This document shows, piece after piece, positions 49,044 through 58,632 of a stretch of DNA of 64,000 bases; the first letter of the stretch is position 1, and every line of letters starts with the position of its first letter. Made by a program: the position numbers and the translations under genes. The stretch is from Vibrio sp. 99-70-13A1. Lineage in GTDB: Bacteria > Pseudomonadota > Gammaproteobacteria > Enterobacterales > Vibrionaceae. The stretch spans positions 1 through 64,000 of the forward strand of contig NZ_VTXD01000019.1 in the NCBI RefSeq assembly GCF_013114625.1, in the 5' to 3' direction. Under the pieces are notes generated by a model. It saw nothing but the letters and a program-made list of their open reading frames with translations. It was not told where the DNA came from and made no database searches.

Positions 49044-50183
49044 TTATTCTTGAATCACAACCAAGTCATCACGATGAATGACTTCTGAACCATAGTCATA
49101 ACCTAAAATCGCACCAATATCTTTACTGTGTTTACCGGCAATTTTTGCCAAATCTTGGCTTGAGTAACTTGAAATACCACGAGCAATAACGGCTCCTTTC
49201 AAATCAGTCACTTGAGTCACTTCTCCACGAGAAAACTCTCCGCTGACTTTCGTCACGCCTTTAGCCAAAAGGCTACTACCTTTAGTGATAACGGCATTTA
49301 CAGCGCCATCATCAATCATAATATCGCCAGCAGATGCCGGCCCAGCCAGAATCCAGCGCTTACGGTTTTCTAACGCCTCGGCTAATGGTAAAAAGCGAGT
49401 GCCTTGCGGGTCATTGCTTAAAGAGTCAAAAACCACATTTTCAGCACTGCCCGCTGCAATAATTACTTCAATACCAGCGCGACGTGCAATATCAGCGGCT
49501 TGCAACTTAGTAGCCATACCGCCAGTACCTAATGTAGAACCACTGCCACCCGCTATTTTACGTAGCGTATCATCAATGGTTTTCACTTCTTTAATAAGCT
49601 CAGCATTCGGATCTTTTCTTGGGTCTGCAGTGAACAGCCCTTTTTGATCCGTCAGAAGTAACAATTTATCTGCGCCACATAAAATGCCAACCAATGCCGA
49701 TAAGTTATCGTTGTCACCGACTTTGATTTCGTTGGTGGCAACCGCATCGTTTTCATTCACGATTGGAATAATGTCATTGTCGACTAATGCATTAATGGTA
49801 TCGCGGGCATTTAAGAAACGCTCACGATCATCAAGATCAGCACGGGTAAGTAGCATTTGACCAATTTTAATACCATAAATGGCGAATAATGATTCCCATG
49901 CTTGAATCAACTGGCTCTGCCCCACAGCCGCAAGTAACTGTTTGCTTGCCATTGAATTGGGGAGTGCGGGGTAACCTAGGTGTTCACGCCCAGCTGCAAT
50001 TGCACCAGACGAAACCATGACCACAGAATGGCCTTGTTTTTTTAATTCAGCACACTGACGCACAAGCTCAACCATATGAGCTCGGTCTAATGCTAACGTT
50101 CCACCAGTAAGAACACTGGTACCTAGTTTAACAACAACAGTTTTACGCTGTGCTGCGGTTCCGCTTTGTTGATTTGTAGTCAT
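49044..50183 (-). CDS. proB: Glutamate 5-kinase
   Basis: A 379-residue enzyme, the first and feedback-inhibited step of proline synthesis. The kinase domain starts [13 protein letters not shown] near residue 15 and has [14 protein letters not shown]; a C-terminal PUA domain (about 285-379) follows. I start at the [11 protein letters not shown]; a TTG eight codons upstream (50207) is the alternative and neither has a strong ribosome binding site. Confidence 0.96.
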   Translation of the reverse strand: MTTNQQSGTAAQRKTVVVKLGTSVLTGGTLALDRAHMVELVRQCAELKKQGHSVVMVSSGAIAAGREHLGYPALPNSMASKQLLAAVGQSQLIQAWESLFAIYGIKIGQMLLTRADLDDRERFLNARDTINALVDNDIIPIVNENDAVATNEIKVGDNDNLSALVGILCGADKLLLLTDQKGLFTADPRKDPNAELIKEVKTIDDTLRKIAGGSGSTLGTGGMATKLQAADIARRAGIEVIIAAGSAENVVFDSLSNDPQGTRFLPLAEALENRKRWILAGPASAGDIMIDDGAVNAVITKGSSLLAKGVTKVSGEFSRGEVTQVTDLKGAVIARGISSYSSQDLAKIAGKHSKDIGAILGYDYGSEVIHRDDLVVIQE

Positions 50184-50252
50184 TGGGTCTTTTATGGAAT
50201 AAAACAAATAAGAGGTATTGTTTTAGCAATCAAAGCACCAATTCACAAGTAG

Positions 50253-50277
50253 AAAAGGTGCTAATTAGCACCTTTTT
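50253..50277 (-). terminator. crl terminator
   Basis: A 24-bp perfect palindrome AAAAGGTGCTAA/TTAGCACCTTTT directly after crl, with a T-run on either strand. Confidence 0.85.
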
Positions 50278-50305
50278 ATCTTATCGAGGAAGGTAACGCT
50301 TAAAA

Positions 50306-50695
50306 TCAGACGAATTCAACAGACTCTTCATCCAATTGAACACTGATTTCAAACTTTTTAGAAAGCTCATCTACCAACTTCTGGTGGAAGGCTTCTTGGG
50401 TTCGATTCACTTCTGCGACTGCTTTTTTCGGCAAAGCTTGTGAATCCCAATCACCAGCAACATTGTATCGACCAATGTTATATTTTGCCGTAAATCCATC
50501 TTCTGATCGGTTTAGCTCTAACCACCATCCCCAGAACTCACGTTCTTCTGGTGACTTTTTGTCACTAACACATACTGATAAACAGTCAAAGATGTAATGC
50601 CCATCTTCAGACTGAGGTTCCCTCAGGTATGGTCCAATCGCTTTAAGTGCGGTCAACAAACGATAATGCGTAGGTTTCTTTGTCACTTCTGACAT
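50306..50695 (-). CDS. crl: Sigma factor-binding protein Crl
   Basis: A 129-residue protein that binds sigma-S and favours its association with core RNA polymerase. The WGWWLELNR segment near residue 58 and [20 protein letters not shown] near 82 match the family. I start at [10 protein letters not shown] with a GGAGA site; an upstream start adds 12 residues without support. Located between proB and frsA, as in other enteric and Vibrio genomes. Confidence 0.94.
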   Translation of the reverse strand: MSEVTKKPTHYRLLTALKAIGPYLREPQSEDGHYIFDCLSVCVSDKKSPEEREFWGWWLELNRSEDGFTAKYNIGRYNVAGDWDSQALPKKAVAEVNRTQEAFHQKLVDELSKKFEISVQLDEESVEFV

Positions 50696-50811
50696 ATTGA
50701 ATCTCCATTTCAATGTTAAGAATGACGCCATCTAACAGTTTTTATAAATTATTGTTAAATGTCATATGCTTGCGCATACGTATATCATGCTTAACTAATT
50801 TAGGAGGAATG

Positions 50812-52065
50812 TCATCTAAATAATTCATCTTCCAGCCATTTTATCGCCAAATCGAGGGATTGCTCATACCCTTGTGTAATCGATTTCGATTTGATCATTT
50901 TGGCTTTGCCATAATCACTGTAAATAGCAACCAGTTGATTATCTGAATGAGGAGAAATAGGATCACCTTCTAGCGATAAAGCCAAAATCGGCACTCGAGT
51001 CTTACTATTAGCAAGCAATCCTTGTACTTTCAGTGACCAAGCCATTAATTGCCCTGACAGACTATTAATGTCGACCACACTTTTTCCTAGACGAGAAGCT
51101 AATACATCAAGGTACATTTTGGGCATTTGCTTAAGTTTCTTGGAGTTAGCAAAAATATCGTGAATAGGCGCTCCAAAAGTAACGCAGGCTTTGATTTTCG
51201 TTTGTTCCATAAACGACAACCTCACCATTGCATTTCCGCCAAAACGGAATCCAAACAGACCGACTTTATGGTGATCAACCCAAGGAATGTTATAGAGCTC
51301 ATTCAATACCGCTTGATGCAGGCATGAAGAATCTTCCGATAAGTTCCAGTGAGAGCTATGACCAATAGACGGCATATCTACCGTTAACATCGCAATGTTT
51401 TTTGGTGCTAAGAAATCACGAAATAAACGCCACATATCGGTTTGTAGGCTGTCTAACCCCGCACTCACAATCACAACGGGCTGAGGCTTATCCGTTTTGG
51501 TGAGATGTAAATGCGCTTTGATTTTCTTATTCTCGTATGGAATCTCAAGCTGCTTGACAATAAAATTGGTTTTTTTGATGGCTTCACTGTACGCCGAGTT
51601 GGCAAGTACTTGAGCTTGAGTGGCTAAATTATCATTCTTAAGGTGAGGATAACCTGCAATACTAAAGCACAACGATGCAGAAAAAAGCTCTTCCGCAGCG
51701 CTATTATCATCCAAATCGTTTGAACGTTTTTGGTGACGCATGCCAAGTTTGGTCCACTCATACGCCCAGTTTCCACTGTGGTATCCCATCACAGTATCTA
51801 GCCATTCATCACTCGTACGAGAATGAGTCGACGAAGCAATTCTAGAAAGCACTTCTTCTTGCTCTATTGGATCAACGCCCTGCCACACCCACTGCAAGCG
51901 CCTCAAGTTTCTATACCAAGCTTGATCTTGCTTCGCTTTCTTTTCATCAAGCAATTCAATTGAACTTGGCATATAACGCGTGAGCATGGATGTCTCTTTT
52001 GCTTGCTTATGCTTTACAAACAAGGTTTCTGAGAGGTTGCTACTGGTTTCTTTTGATTCAGACAT
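50812..52065 (-). CDS. frsA: Esterase FrsA
   Basis: A 417-residue alpha/beta hydrolase of the FrsA (YafA) family. The N-terminal cap has YRNLRRLQWVWQGVDPIEQEEVLSRIA split near residue 50; the nucleophile elbow is GLFGFRFGGNAMVR, where the usual Ser is replaced in this spelling by Phe-Arg-Phe-Gly-Gly, a feature also seen in E. coli FrsA. E. coli FrsA binds dephosphorylated EIIA-Glc, which earned its name (fermentation/respiration switch). Activity here is uncertain. Confidence 0.92.
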   Translation of the reverse strand: MSESKETSSNLSETLFVKHKQAKETSMLTRYMPSSIELLDEKKAKQDQAWYRNLRRLQWVWQGVDPIEQEEVLSRIASSTHSRTSDEWLDTVMGYHSGNWAYEWTKLGMRHQKRSNDLDDNSAAEELFSASLCFSIAGYPHLKNDNLATQAQVLANSAYSEAIKKTNFIVKQLEIPYENKKIKAHLHLTKTDKPQPVVIVSAGLDSLQTDMWRLFRDFLAPKNIAMLTVDMPSIGHSSHWNLSEDSSCLHQAVLNELYNIPWVDHHKVGLFGFRFGGNAMVRLSFMEQTKIKACVTFGAPIHDIFANSKKLKQMPKMYLDVLASRLGKSVVDINSLSGQLMAWSLKVQGLLANSKTRVPILALSLEGDPISPHSDNQLVAIYSDYGKAKMIKSKSITQGYEQSLDLAIKWLEDELFR

Positions 52066-52105
52066 GAGCTTACTTAGTAGGGAACTATTATTTTAATAAT
52101 ATAAA

Positions 52106-52134
52106 AAAAAATGCCCCAATAAAGGGACATTTTT
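52106..52134 (-). terminator. gpt terminator
   Basis: A near-perfect stem AAAAATGCCCC/GGGACATTTTT with a T-run (A8 on the plus strand) after gpt on the minus strand. Confidence 0.8.
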
Positions 52135-52153
52135 CATAAATCGTAACTAGAGC

Positions 52154-52618
52154 TTACTTTTGCTTGCGGTTTATAGGCTCAACGAATGTGATACCTGTAT
52201 CCCACGGTTGCTCAATCCAAGTGTCTTGAGCAATATCAACAATGTAATCATCAAGTAAATCTGCACCAGATGGCTTTGCACATACCGCAATAAGTTTTGC
52301 TTTCGGGTACATTTCACGAAGCTTACGAGCAGTATCACCGCTATCCACTAAGTCTTCTACAATCAAAAAGCCTTCGCCGTCACCTTCAGGTGCTTTTACA
52401 ACGGTCATATCACGTTGGTGATCGTGGTCGTAGCTAGAAATACAAATCGTATCTACATGGCGAATACCTAGCTCACGAGCAAGAATTGCACCTGGAACTA
52501 AACCTCCACGGCTTACAGCCCAAATTCCCTTCCACTGCTCAGCAGGCATTTGCTTTTCCGCAAGTTGGCGACAATATGTTTGCATGTTGTCCCAAGAGAT
52601 GACGAATTTTGTAGTCAT
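52154..52618 (-). CDS. gpt: Xanthine-guanine phosphoribosyltransferase
   Basis: A 154-residue purine salvage enzyme that converts guanine, xanthine and hypoxanthine to their monophosphates with PRPP. The PRPP-binding motif is [18 protein letters not shown] near residue 85. It lies 40 bp downstream of the purine permease gene on the same strand, so uptake and salvage are probably co-expressed. Confidence 0.96.
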   Translation of the reverse strand: MTTKFVISWDNMQTYCRQLAEKQMPAEQWKGIWAVSRGGLVPGAILARELGIRHVDTICISSYDHDHQRDMTVVKAPEGDGEGFLIVEDLVDSGDTARKLREMYPKAKLIAVCAKPSGADLLDDYIVDIAQDTWIEQPWDTGITFVEPINRKQK

Positions 52619-52658
52619 AGTATTGAACCTAATAGTTATAAGCTTGTTAGTTTACGAA

Positions 52659-53960
52659 TTAAGCAGCAGTTAAAACGTATTTTAGAATAAAGATTGCAGC
52701 CATCACCCACACACTAAGTGAAACATCACGGCCTTTACCACTTGCTAGTTTGATTGCAGCGTAAGCAATGAAACCAAGAGAAATACCTTCTGCTATAGAG
52801 AAAGTCAGTGGCATTAATAGACACGTAACAACAACTGGTGCAGCTTCCGTTAAATCACGCCAATCGATACTCACTAAACCAGATAGCATCAGAATTGCTA
52901 CGTAGAAAAGTGCACCTGTTGTCGCGTAAGCGGGGATCATACCTGCTAATGGCGAGAAGAATAATGCAAGTAGGAATAAAATACCAACTACAACCGCAGT
53001 TAAACCTGTACGACCACCAGCCGCAACACCAGAAACACTCTCGATGTATGACGTAGTGTTCGATGTACCTAATAAAGCACCTACAGATGTTGCTGTTGAG
53101 TCAGCCAGTAGTGCTTTGTTTAAACGTGGGATTTTTCCGTCTTTACCAATTAGATCTGCCTTTTGAGCAACACCAACAAGCGTACCTGCTGTATCGAAAA
53201 GGTCGACGAATAGGAAAGCAAAAACAACTGAAATCATGCCAATTTCAAATACAGCAGAAAAATCTAATTGCAGAAATGTTGGAGCAATGCTTGGCGGAGC
53301 AGAGATAATACCCGCGTATTCAACATCACCAAAAATAAGACCAAGACCTGTAACCGCTAGAATCGCGATCATTACCCCGCCTTTTACACCGCGATGTACA
53401 AGGGCAATAGTAATGAAGAACCCGATAGATGCTAAAACAGCAGGAACCGATGTGATTGCACCCATGGAAACTAATGTCGCAGGGTTATCAACAACAATAC
53501 CTGCATTTTTCAGTGCGATAAACGCAAGGAATAAACCAATACCCGCAGAGATACCAGTACGCAGTGACATTGGAATTGAATTAATAATCCATTCGCGGAT
53601 GCGGAAAATGCTTAAGAAAATGAACAACACACCCGAAACGAATACAGCCGCAAGTGCTACCTGCCATGTATAACCCATGCCTAAAACAACAGCATAAGTA
53701 AAAAATGCGTTCAAACCCATACCCGGAGCTTGCGCGATTGGGTAATTGGCTACAAAGCCCATAATGAAACAGCCAACGGCTGCCGCTAGACAAGTGGCAA
53801 CAAACACAGCCCCATGATCCATACCTGCATCGGCTAGCATCGCTGGGTTTACAAAAATAATGTAAGCCATGGTTAAGAAGGTTGTTAAACCTGCAATGAT
53901 TTCAGTGCGCACATTGGTGCCATTTTCACTGAGTTTGAATAGCCTTTCGAGCATTTTCAT
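52659..53960 (-). CDS. NCS2/AzgA-type purine permease
   Basis: A 433-residue inner-membrane protein with 12-14 hydrophobic segments. The N terminus MLERLFKLSENGTNVRTEIIAGLTTFLTMAYIIFVNP and QAPGMGLNAFFTY identify the AzgA-like branch of the NCS2 family, whose members carry adenine, guanine or hypoxanthine. A PurR-like operator lies just upstream and gpt follows, which supports purine uptake. The exact base is unknown. Confidence 0.92.
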   Translation of the reverse strand: MKMLERLFKLSENGTNVRTEIIAGLTTFLTMAYIIFVNPAMLADAGMDHGAVFVATCLAAAVGCFIMGFVANYPIAQAPGMGLNAFFTYAVVLGMGYTWQVALAAVFVSGVLFIFLSIFRIREWIINSIPMSLRTGISAGIGLFLAFIALKNAGIVVDNPATLVSMGAITSVPAVLASIGFFITIALVHRGVKGGVMIAILAVTGLGLIFGDVEYAGIISAPPSIAPTFLQLDFSAVFEIGMISVVFAFLFVDLFDTAGTLVGVAQKADLIGKDGKIPRLNKALLADSTATSVGALLGTSNTTSYIESVSGVAAGGRTGLTAVVVGILFLLALFFSPLAGMIPAYATTGALFYVAILMLSGLVSIDWRDLTEAAPVVVTCLLMPLTFSIAEGISLGFIAYAAIKLASGKGRDVSLSVWVMAAIFILKYVLTAA

Positions 53961-53975
53961 TTCCTATAAGGGTAA

Positions 53976-53991
53976 AGGTAAACGGTTGCGT
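53976..53991. promoter_or_regulatory. PurR-like operator of the purine permease
   Basis: AGGTAAACGGTTGCGT matches the PurR consensus at 13 of 16 positions, 16 bp upstream of the start codon. Confidence 0.55.
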
Positions 53992-54321
53992 AAACGATTG
54001 GCTTCGGATTATAAAGTTATCAAATAACAAATTCCAGATAGAATTAAGACTCTAATAGATATTTATGACAAACATTACGAAACTAAGGACATAATAAGTA
54101 GAAAGCTTTTTAATTTAACTATTAAAAAACAATGGAATAGGCAGGATTAGTAGATATGAGCTTAATGGTGCTTTTTTATACTTCTGGATAATTTCCTATA
54201 TATTACAAAGCAAATTTTCGTCCTACAAACTAATGAAATGCATTACACCTTCAACACAATTAGTTATAAGCATTGATTCTCTATATCTGAGATTAAAATT
54301 TGCACACTAAAAGTAACAATC
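53992..54321. other. AT-rich intergenic region
   Basis: About 330 bp between the permease promoter and the terminator of the small RNA/ORF locus. Only AT-rich sequence and trivial frames; nothing recognisable. Confidence 0.5.
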
Positions 54322-54352
54322 AAAAAAAACGCCACTCAAAAATGAGTGGCGG
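54322..54352 (-). terminator. Terminator of the small ORF/sRNA transcript
   Basis: CGCCACTC, 6-nt loop, GAGTGGCG, followed on the minus strand by eight T. It has no annotated gene directly upstream other than the 28-codon frame. Confidence 0.9.
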
Positions 54353-54631
54353 TAGAATTATTCAACCGAAAGCGGTTGTAATAAAAATTCTTAATATATA
54401 GGGGTGAACAAACTGTTCAAGTCACATGCAGTTGGTCTTAGTAACCAAAGCTTGTTGGGTATGCAAAGTTGCCAGTGTAAACAGAGTTGTTAATCCAGAA
54501 CATTGCAGATGGTAAACCTTTCATAAATATCACCTTATTAAATCAATAAAAATTAAGTTTGATTTCTCAGTTCCATGGAGGCGATAAAACGGACTCTTCC
54601 TTTGAGCATTTCGTCTTCACTGCTGAAGTTG
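54324..54631 (-). ncRNA. Predicted small transcript, possible VcdRP-like dual-function RNA
   Basis: A transcript of about 300 nt is predicted: -10 TATATT (54643-54638) with -35 TTGTAA (54665-54660, 16-bp spacer), a start near 54631, a 28-codon frame with strong ribosome binding site, then a 3' part with two small hairpins and the single-stranded stretch ACCCCTA, then a T8 terminator. In V. cholerae the RNA VcdRP encodes a 29-residue protein acting on citrate synthase and uses C-rich stretches to repress sugar-transport mRNAs, under CRP repression. Size, layout, C-rich segment and the CRP-like site fit, but I cannot compare sequences here. Confidence 0.6.
54438..54524 (-). CDS. 28-residue small protein, VcdP-like candidate
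   Basis: A 28-codon reading frame starting MKGLPSAMFWINNSVY and ending SFGY. An AAGGTGA ribosome binding site lies 6 nt before the ATG. The peptide is rich in aromatic and small polar residues (F, W, Y, N, S, G), with no transmembrane pattern. It is the only frame on a transcript that has its own promoter and terminator. The near match in size and context to VcdP (29 residues, V. cholerae) suggests the same family, by inference only. Standard gene callers miss frames of this size. Confidence 0.65.
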   Translation of the reverse strand: MKGLPSAMFWINNSVYTGNFAYPTSFGY

Positions 54632-54668
54632 GTTGTTAATATACCTTAAAGAATTTTTATTACAACAA

Positions 54669-54690
54669 TTATTTGCACTTCGTCACATTT
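54669..54690 (-). promoter_or_regulatory. CRP-like site upstream of the small ORF/sRNA
   Basis: On the minus strand AAATGTGACGAAGTGCAAATAA: one perfect TGTGA half, the other half 3 of 5. It abuts the -35 element, so it could activate or repress. Confidence 0.5.
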
Positions 54691-55009
54691 TTCATTCAAA
54701 CGGAGCGTGTACCACCTTAAGTTTCGTAATTAAATTACACAAAAGATAATAACAAACGTTTGCTTGAGTGATAAATATGCACTCTTGCACTTATTTAACT
54801 GTATTTGTAGATCTTACTGACAAGACACCTTTCAAATATTGAAACATTTGAAGCTTAGAAGCCCTACTCGAAAAAAGGCACTAGTGGTATGCTGTCGCCA
54901 TCAAACAGAGCCATATTTTAGTTCTTTACTCTATATCTAGTTTTTTCTTCTACATATTAAGTATGAACACTCCAATACCTGTGGCTAAAATATACAAAAG
55001 GAGTCATCC
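54691..55009. other. Intergenic region upstream of pepD
   Basis: About 320 bp. Contains TAACAAACGTTTGCTT (54750-54765), matching PurR at 12 of 16 positions with a perfect CAAACGTTTG core. No coding frame or other element recognised. Confidence 0.45.
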
Positions 55010-56482
55010 GTGTCTGAATTCCATTCTGAAATTAGCAACCTATCTCCAGCTCCAATCTGGCAGTTTTTCGATAAAATTTGTTCTATCCCGCACCCTTCAA
55101 AACATGAAGAAGCATTAGCTCAATACATTATCTCTTGGGCAAAAGAGCAAGGTCTTGATGTACGCCGTGACCCTACTGGAAACGTCTTCATTAAAAAACC
55201 AGCTACGGCGGGTATGGAAGGTAAGAAAGGTGTCGTACTGCAAGCTCATATCGACATGGTTCCACAGAAAAATGAAGATACAGTGCATGACTTCACTAAA
55301 GATCCTATCCAACCATACATTGATGGTGAGTGGGTAACAGCGAAAGGCACAACGCTAGGTGCAGATAACGGCATGGGCATGGCTTCATGTCTTGCAGTAT
55401 TGGCATCAAACGACATTAAGCACGGCCCTCTGGAAGTGCTTCTTACTGTTGATGAAGAAGCAGGCATGACTGGTGCTTTTGGTCTTGAAGCTGGCTGGTT
55501 AGAAGGTGATATTCTTCTAAACACGGATTCAGAGCAAGAAGGCGAAGTTTACATGGGTTGTGCTGGCGGTATTGATGGCGCAATGACATTCGACATCACT
55601 CGTGAAGCGATTCCTGCTGGTTTTGTTACTCGTAAACTAACGCTGAAAGGCTTAAAAGGCGGTCACTCTGGTTGTGATATTCACACAGGTCGTGCTAATG
55701 CGAACAAGCTGCTTGCTCGTTTCCTAGCAGGTCACGCACAAGAGCTTGATCTACGAGTAGTTGAATTTAAAGGTGGTAGCCTACGTAACGCAATTCCTCG
55801 TGAAGGCTTCGTTACTGTTGCTGTTCCTAGTGAGAACCAAGAAAAACTGGCTTCTCTATATAGCTTCTATACTGAGCTTCTATCGACTGAACTTGGCAAA
55901 ATTGAAGACAGCATTGTGACTTTTAACGAAGATGCGACTGTTGAACTAGGCGTACTTGCACAAGTTGACCAAGCTCGCTTCATCGCTGCACTTAATGCAT
56001 GTCCGAATGGCGTGATTCGTATGAGTGATGAAATTGAAGGCGTTGTTGAAACTTCTCTTAACGTTGGTGTTATCACAACAGAAGAAAACTCAATTACTGT
56101 TCTTTGCCTAATTCGCTCTCTTATCGACTCTGGTCGTAGCCAAGTAGAAAGTATGCTGCATTCAGTTGCTGAATTAGCAGGTGCGAACATCGCATTCTCT
56201 GGCGCTTACCCAGGTTGGAAGCCAGACGCCGATTCAGAGATCATGCACATTTTCCGTGACATGTACGAAGGCATCTACGGCCATAAACCAAATATCATGG
56301 TTATCCATGCTGGTCTTGAGTGTGGTCTATTCAAAGAACCTTACCCTGAAATGGATATGGTTTCTTTCGGTCCAACTATCAAGTTCCCGCACTCTCCAGA
56401 TGAGAAAGTACAAATTGATACCGTTGAACTGTTCTGGAACCAAATGGTTGCTCTACTAGAAGCCATTCCAGAGAAAGCATAG
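55010..56482 (+). CDS. pepD: Aminoacyl-histidine dipeptidase PepD
   Basis: A 490-residue M20-family zinc peptidase that cleaves Xaa-His dipeptides such as carnosine and related dipeptides. Zinc/catalytic motifs are LQAHIDMVPQK near residue 80, GADNGMGMA near 120 and VDEEAGMTGAFGL near 148. It starts with GTG at 55010 behind an AAAGGAG site. Full length. Codon bias suggests good expression. Confidence 0.96.
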   Translation: MSEFHSEISNLSPAPIWQFFDKICSIPHPSKHEEALAQYIISWAKEQGLDVRRDPTGNVFIKKPATAGMEGKKGVVLQAHIDMVPQKNEDTVHDFTKDPIQPYIDGEWVTAKGTTLGADNGMGMASCLAVLASNDIKHGPLEVLLTVDEEAGMTGAFGLEAGWLEGDILLNTDSEQEGEVYMGCAGGIDGAMTFDITREAIPAGFVTRKLTLKGLKGGHSGCDIHTGRANANKLLARFLAGHAQELDLRVVEFKGGSLRNAIPREGFVTVAVPSENQEKLASLYSFYTELLSTELGKIEDSIVTFNEDATVELGVLAQVDQARFIAALNACPNGVIRMSDEIEGVVETSLNVGVITTEENSITVLCLIRSLIDSGRSQVESMLHSVAELAGANIAFSGAYPGWKPDADSEIMHIFRDMYEGIYGHKPNIMVIHAGLECGLFKEPYPEMDMVSFGPTIKFPHSPDEKVQIDTVELFWNQMVALLEAIPEKA

Positions 56483-56542
56483 TTTCTTAAAAAACTGTTC
56501 TTAAAATACAGTGTTTAAAAGACATGGTATAAAAACAAAATA

Positions 56543-56572
56543 AAACAGGTGCTCAATGAGTACCTGTTTTTC
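56543..56572. terminator. Terminator between pepD and DUF3332 gene
   Basis: ACAGGTGCTC/GAGTACCTGT with one G-T pair, 3-nt loop and a T-run; A-rich on the left so usable from both sides. Confidence 0.85.
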
Positions 56573-56620
56573 TATCTGCAAAGCTATTTCATTATGCAAA
56601 AAAATCTCATAGCGAACGAG

Positions 56621-57160
56621 TTATGCGCGCGAATCTGCGTATGCTTCCAACTCTGCCATTGAAATCTGAGAGATCATTTCTCCATCAAGGAAGTAAGTCA
56701 CTACTTCACCTTCACGTACACCTATCAGCGTCGCTTTCTCTCCAGATAAATACGTAATATTCATTTGAATCGTATTTTCGTCAATCTGCTGCATCTCGCC
56801 TTTTTCAATCATATGAACGTTTGAAATCGGTCCTACTGGTGCTTCTGTTAAAGATTTATCCAGCTGATCATTGATATCGATATAAGTGTCCATCTTCGAA
56901 TCAAAGATATGTGGTGTTCCAGTAATTGGGTTCTTACCTGTCCAAAATTCCAGTGAGTTAATCACTAAATAATCAGCAGCAACCGTTAAACCATACACTG
57001 GGGCTAAAAGAATATTCAAACCACCACGAGCATAACGGTTATCTACCGCCTTAAGGTTGAACTTCATTAAGTACCCAGTCACCGCGTTGCTACCCACACA
57101 GCCAGATAAAGCAACTGCCACAACAGAAAGTGCGACAATTTTAGCAATTGATTTTTTCAT
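56621..57160 (-). CDS. DUF3332 family lipoprotein
   Basis: A 179-residue lipoprotein of unknown function. The signal peptide ends in a lipobox (LSGC, cysteine 21); residues 24-75 contain a GYLMKFNLKAVDNRYARGG stretch and a hydrophobic LLAPVYGLTVAADYLVINSLEFWTG segment split near residue 55, both typical of DUF3332; the C-terminal half looks like a small beta domain. No neighbours suggest a role. Confidence 0.85.
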   Translation of the reverse strand: MKKSIAKIVALSVVAVALSGCVGSNAVTGYLMKFNLKAVDNRYARGGLNILLAPVYGLTVAADYLVINSLEFWTGKNPITGTPHIFDSKMDTYIDINDQLDKSLTEAPVGPISNVHMIEKGEMQQIDENTIQMNITYLSGEKATLIGVREGEVVTYFLDGEMISQISMAELEAYADSRA

Positions 57161-57432
57161 GATTATCTCTATTTAAACAGTATGCCCACAAAATTTGGGG
57201 GCTGGATAATACCGATAAACAATTTTACGTTTATCATGGAATTGTCAGAAATAAAGCTAACGTTAGATTGAAAAATTAAACTTAAAGCATTGTTTTATAA
57301 TAAAATAATCAACCAAAAGCACTGATGATTAATATTATTTATCGTGACCTCAAAGCGATTGATTCGTACTAAAAACCAACGATTGTTACATTCCCCCAAA
57401 AGTATTAACCACTTTATTGGGAACTCTCTACG

Positions 57433-58479
57433 ATGGCACGACTAAAACCGAATCAACCATTTGAAATGCTTGGCTACACTTTACAGCCCGGTCAAAGAAT
57501 GGAAATTGAGCTGCAAGCTGCACAGCTATACACTCACTCGCCACTTTCTATCCCGATTGAAATCATTCATGGTCGCCAAGCTGGTCCAACATTAATGGTC
57601 AATGCGGCTATACATGGTGATGAGCTAAATGGTGTTGAGATAGCAAGACAGCTCACCAACGCAATTGAGCCGAATAAGCTAAAAGGCACATTAATTGTGG
57701 TTCCTATCGTGAACGTATTTGGTTTTATTCATAAATCTCGTTACCTGCCGGACCGACGTGATTTAAACCGATGCTTCCCAGGTAGTGAGAAAGGGTCACT
57801 GACATCACGTATCGCTTACACCTTTTTTGAAAGTGTCGCGAAGCATTGTGATTACATATTGGATTTGCACACAGGTGCGATTCACCGAACGAATTTACCG
57901 CAAATTCGTGCTGACTTATCCAACCCTGAAACGTTGAGAATGGCAAAAGCGTTTGCAACGCCTGTTATTATTGACTCACCACTCAGAGATGGTTCATTAC
58001 GAAGTGAAGCAGAAAAGCTGGGCATTCCAGTACTGACTTATGAAGGCGGTGAAGCATTACGCTTTGATCACTTAGCCATTCGAGCAGGTTACTTAGGTAT
58101 CCACCAAGTAATGAAAGAAATTGGCATGCTACGACCTAACCGTAAAAAACTACCAGAACCAGTGATTAGCCGTTCAACCAGTTGGATTCGTGCCGAATCA
58201 GATGGCATTTTACGCAATATGGTTAGATTAGGCGAAAAGGTCGAAGCTGGGCAAACTCTGGCTTACATTAGCTCACCACTTGGTCATGAAGAAACGCAAA
58301 TCAAAACATTGAAAGGCGGAATTGTGATTGGGCAGCAAACCCTTCCTTTAGTGAATGAAGGCGATGCAGTCTTCCACCTTGCGTACTTTAAGCAAGATGA
58401 TGACGATGTAGAACAAACCGTTGAAACCTACATTGAAGAAGTAGCAGAAGATAATTGGCTAACTGAGCTTAATAACTAG
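57433..58479 (+). CDS. Succinylglutamate desuccinylase/aspartoacylase family protein
   Basis: A 348-residue M14-like zinc hydrolase. The metal ligands are visible in AAIHGDELNGVEIAR (His and Glu near residues 57-60) and in LDLHTGAIHRTNLP (His near 142); the general base Glu is in TYEGGEALRFD near 205. The last 100 residues form a barrel with a biotin/lipoyl-like hairpin (SDGILRNMVRLGEKVEAGQTLAYI). Members remove acyl groups from amino acids or other amines; the substrate here is not known, since no arginine-catabolism (ast) or ectoine genes are nearby. Confidence 0.85.
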   Translation: MARLKPNQPFEMLGYTLQPGQRMEIELQAAQLYTHSPLSIPIEIIHGRQAGPTLMVNAAIHGDELNGVEIARQLTNAIEPNKLKGTLIVVPIVNVFGFIHKSRYLPDRRDLNRCFPGSEKGSLTSRIAYTFFESVAKHCDYILDLHTGAIHRTNLPQIRADLSNPETLRMAKAFATPVIIDSPLRDGSLRSEAEKLGIPVLTYEGGEALRFDHLAIRAGYLGIHQVMKEIGMLRPNRKKLPEPVISRSTSWIRAESDGILRNMVRLGEKVEAGQTLAYISSPLGHEETQIKTLKGGIVIGQQTLPLVNEGDAVFHLAYFKQDDDDVEQTVETYIEEVAEDNWLTELNN

Positions 58480-58540
58480 AGCTTAATTACTAACGTTCAA
58501 TTGCTAAGGTTCAGAACGAATACAAAGATTCGCTAAAACT

Positions 58541-58588
58541 AAAAAGCCCCGATATACACTCAGAATGAGTAAACATCGGGGCTTTTTT
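58541..58588. terminator. Terminator after the AstE-like gene
   Basis: AAAAAGCCCCGAT...ATCGGGGCTTTTTT: at least 12 bp of stem around an inner stem-loop (CACTCAGAATGAGT), between convergent genes. Confidence 0.88.
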
Positions 58589-58632
58589 ATGCGCTCATTC
58601 TAAAGAGAAAAAGCGCCATCAATTTAGGCTAA

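Noticed and set aside
54161..54196. A short frame (MSLMVLFYTSG) upstream of the sRNA terminator
   Set aside because: 11 codons with no ribosome binding site.
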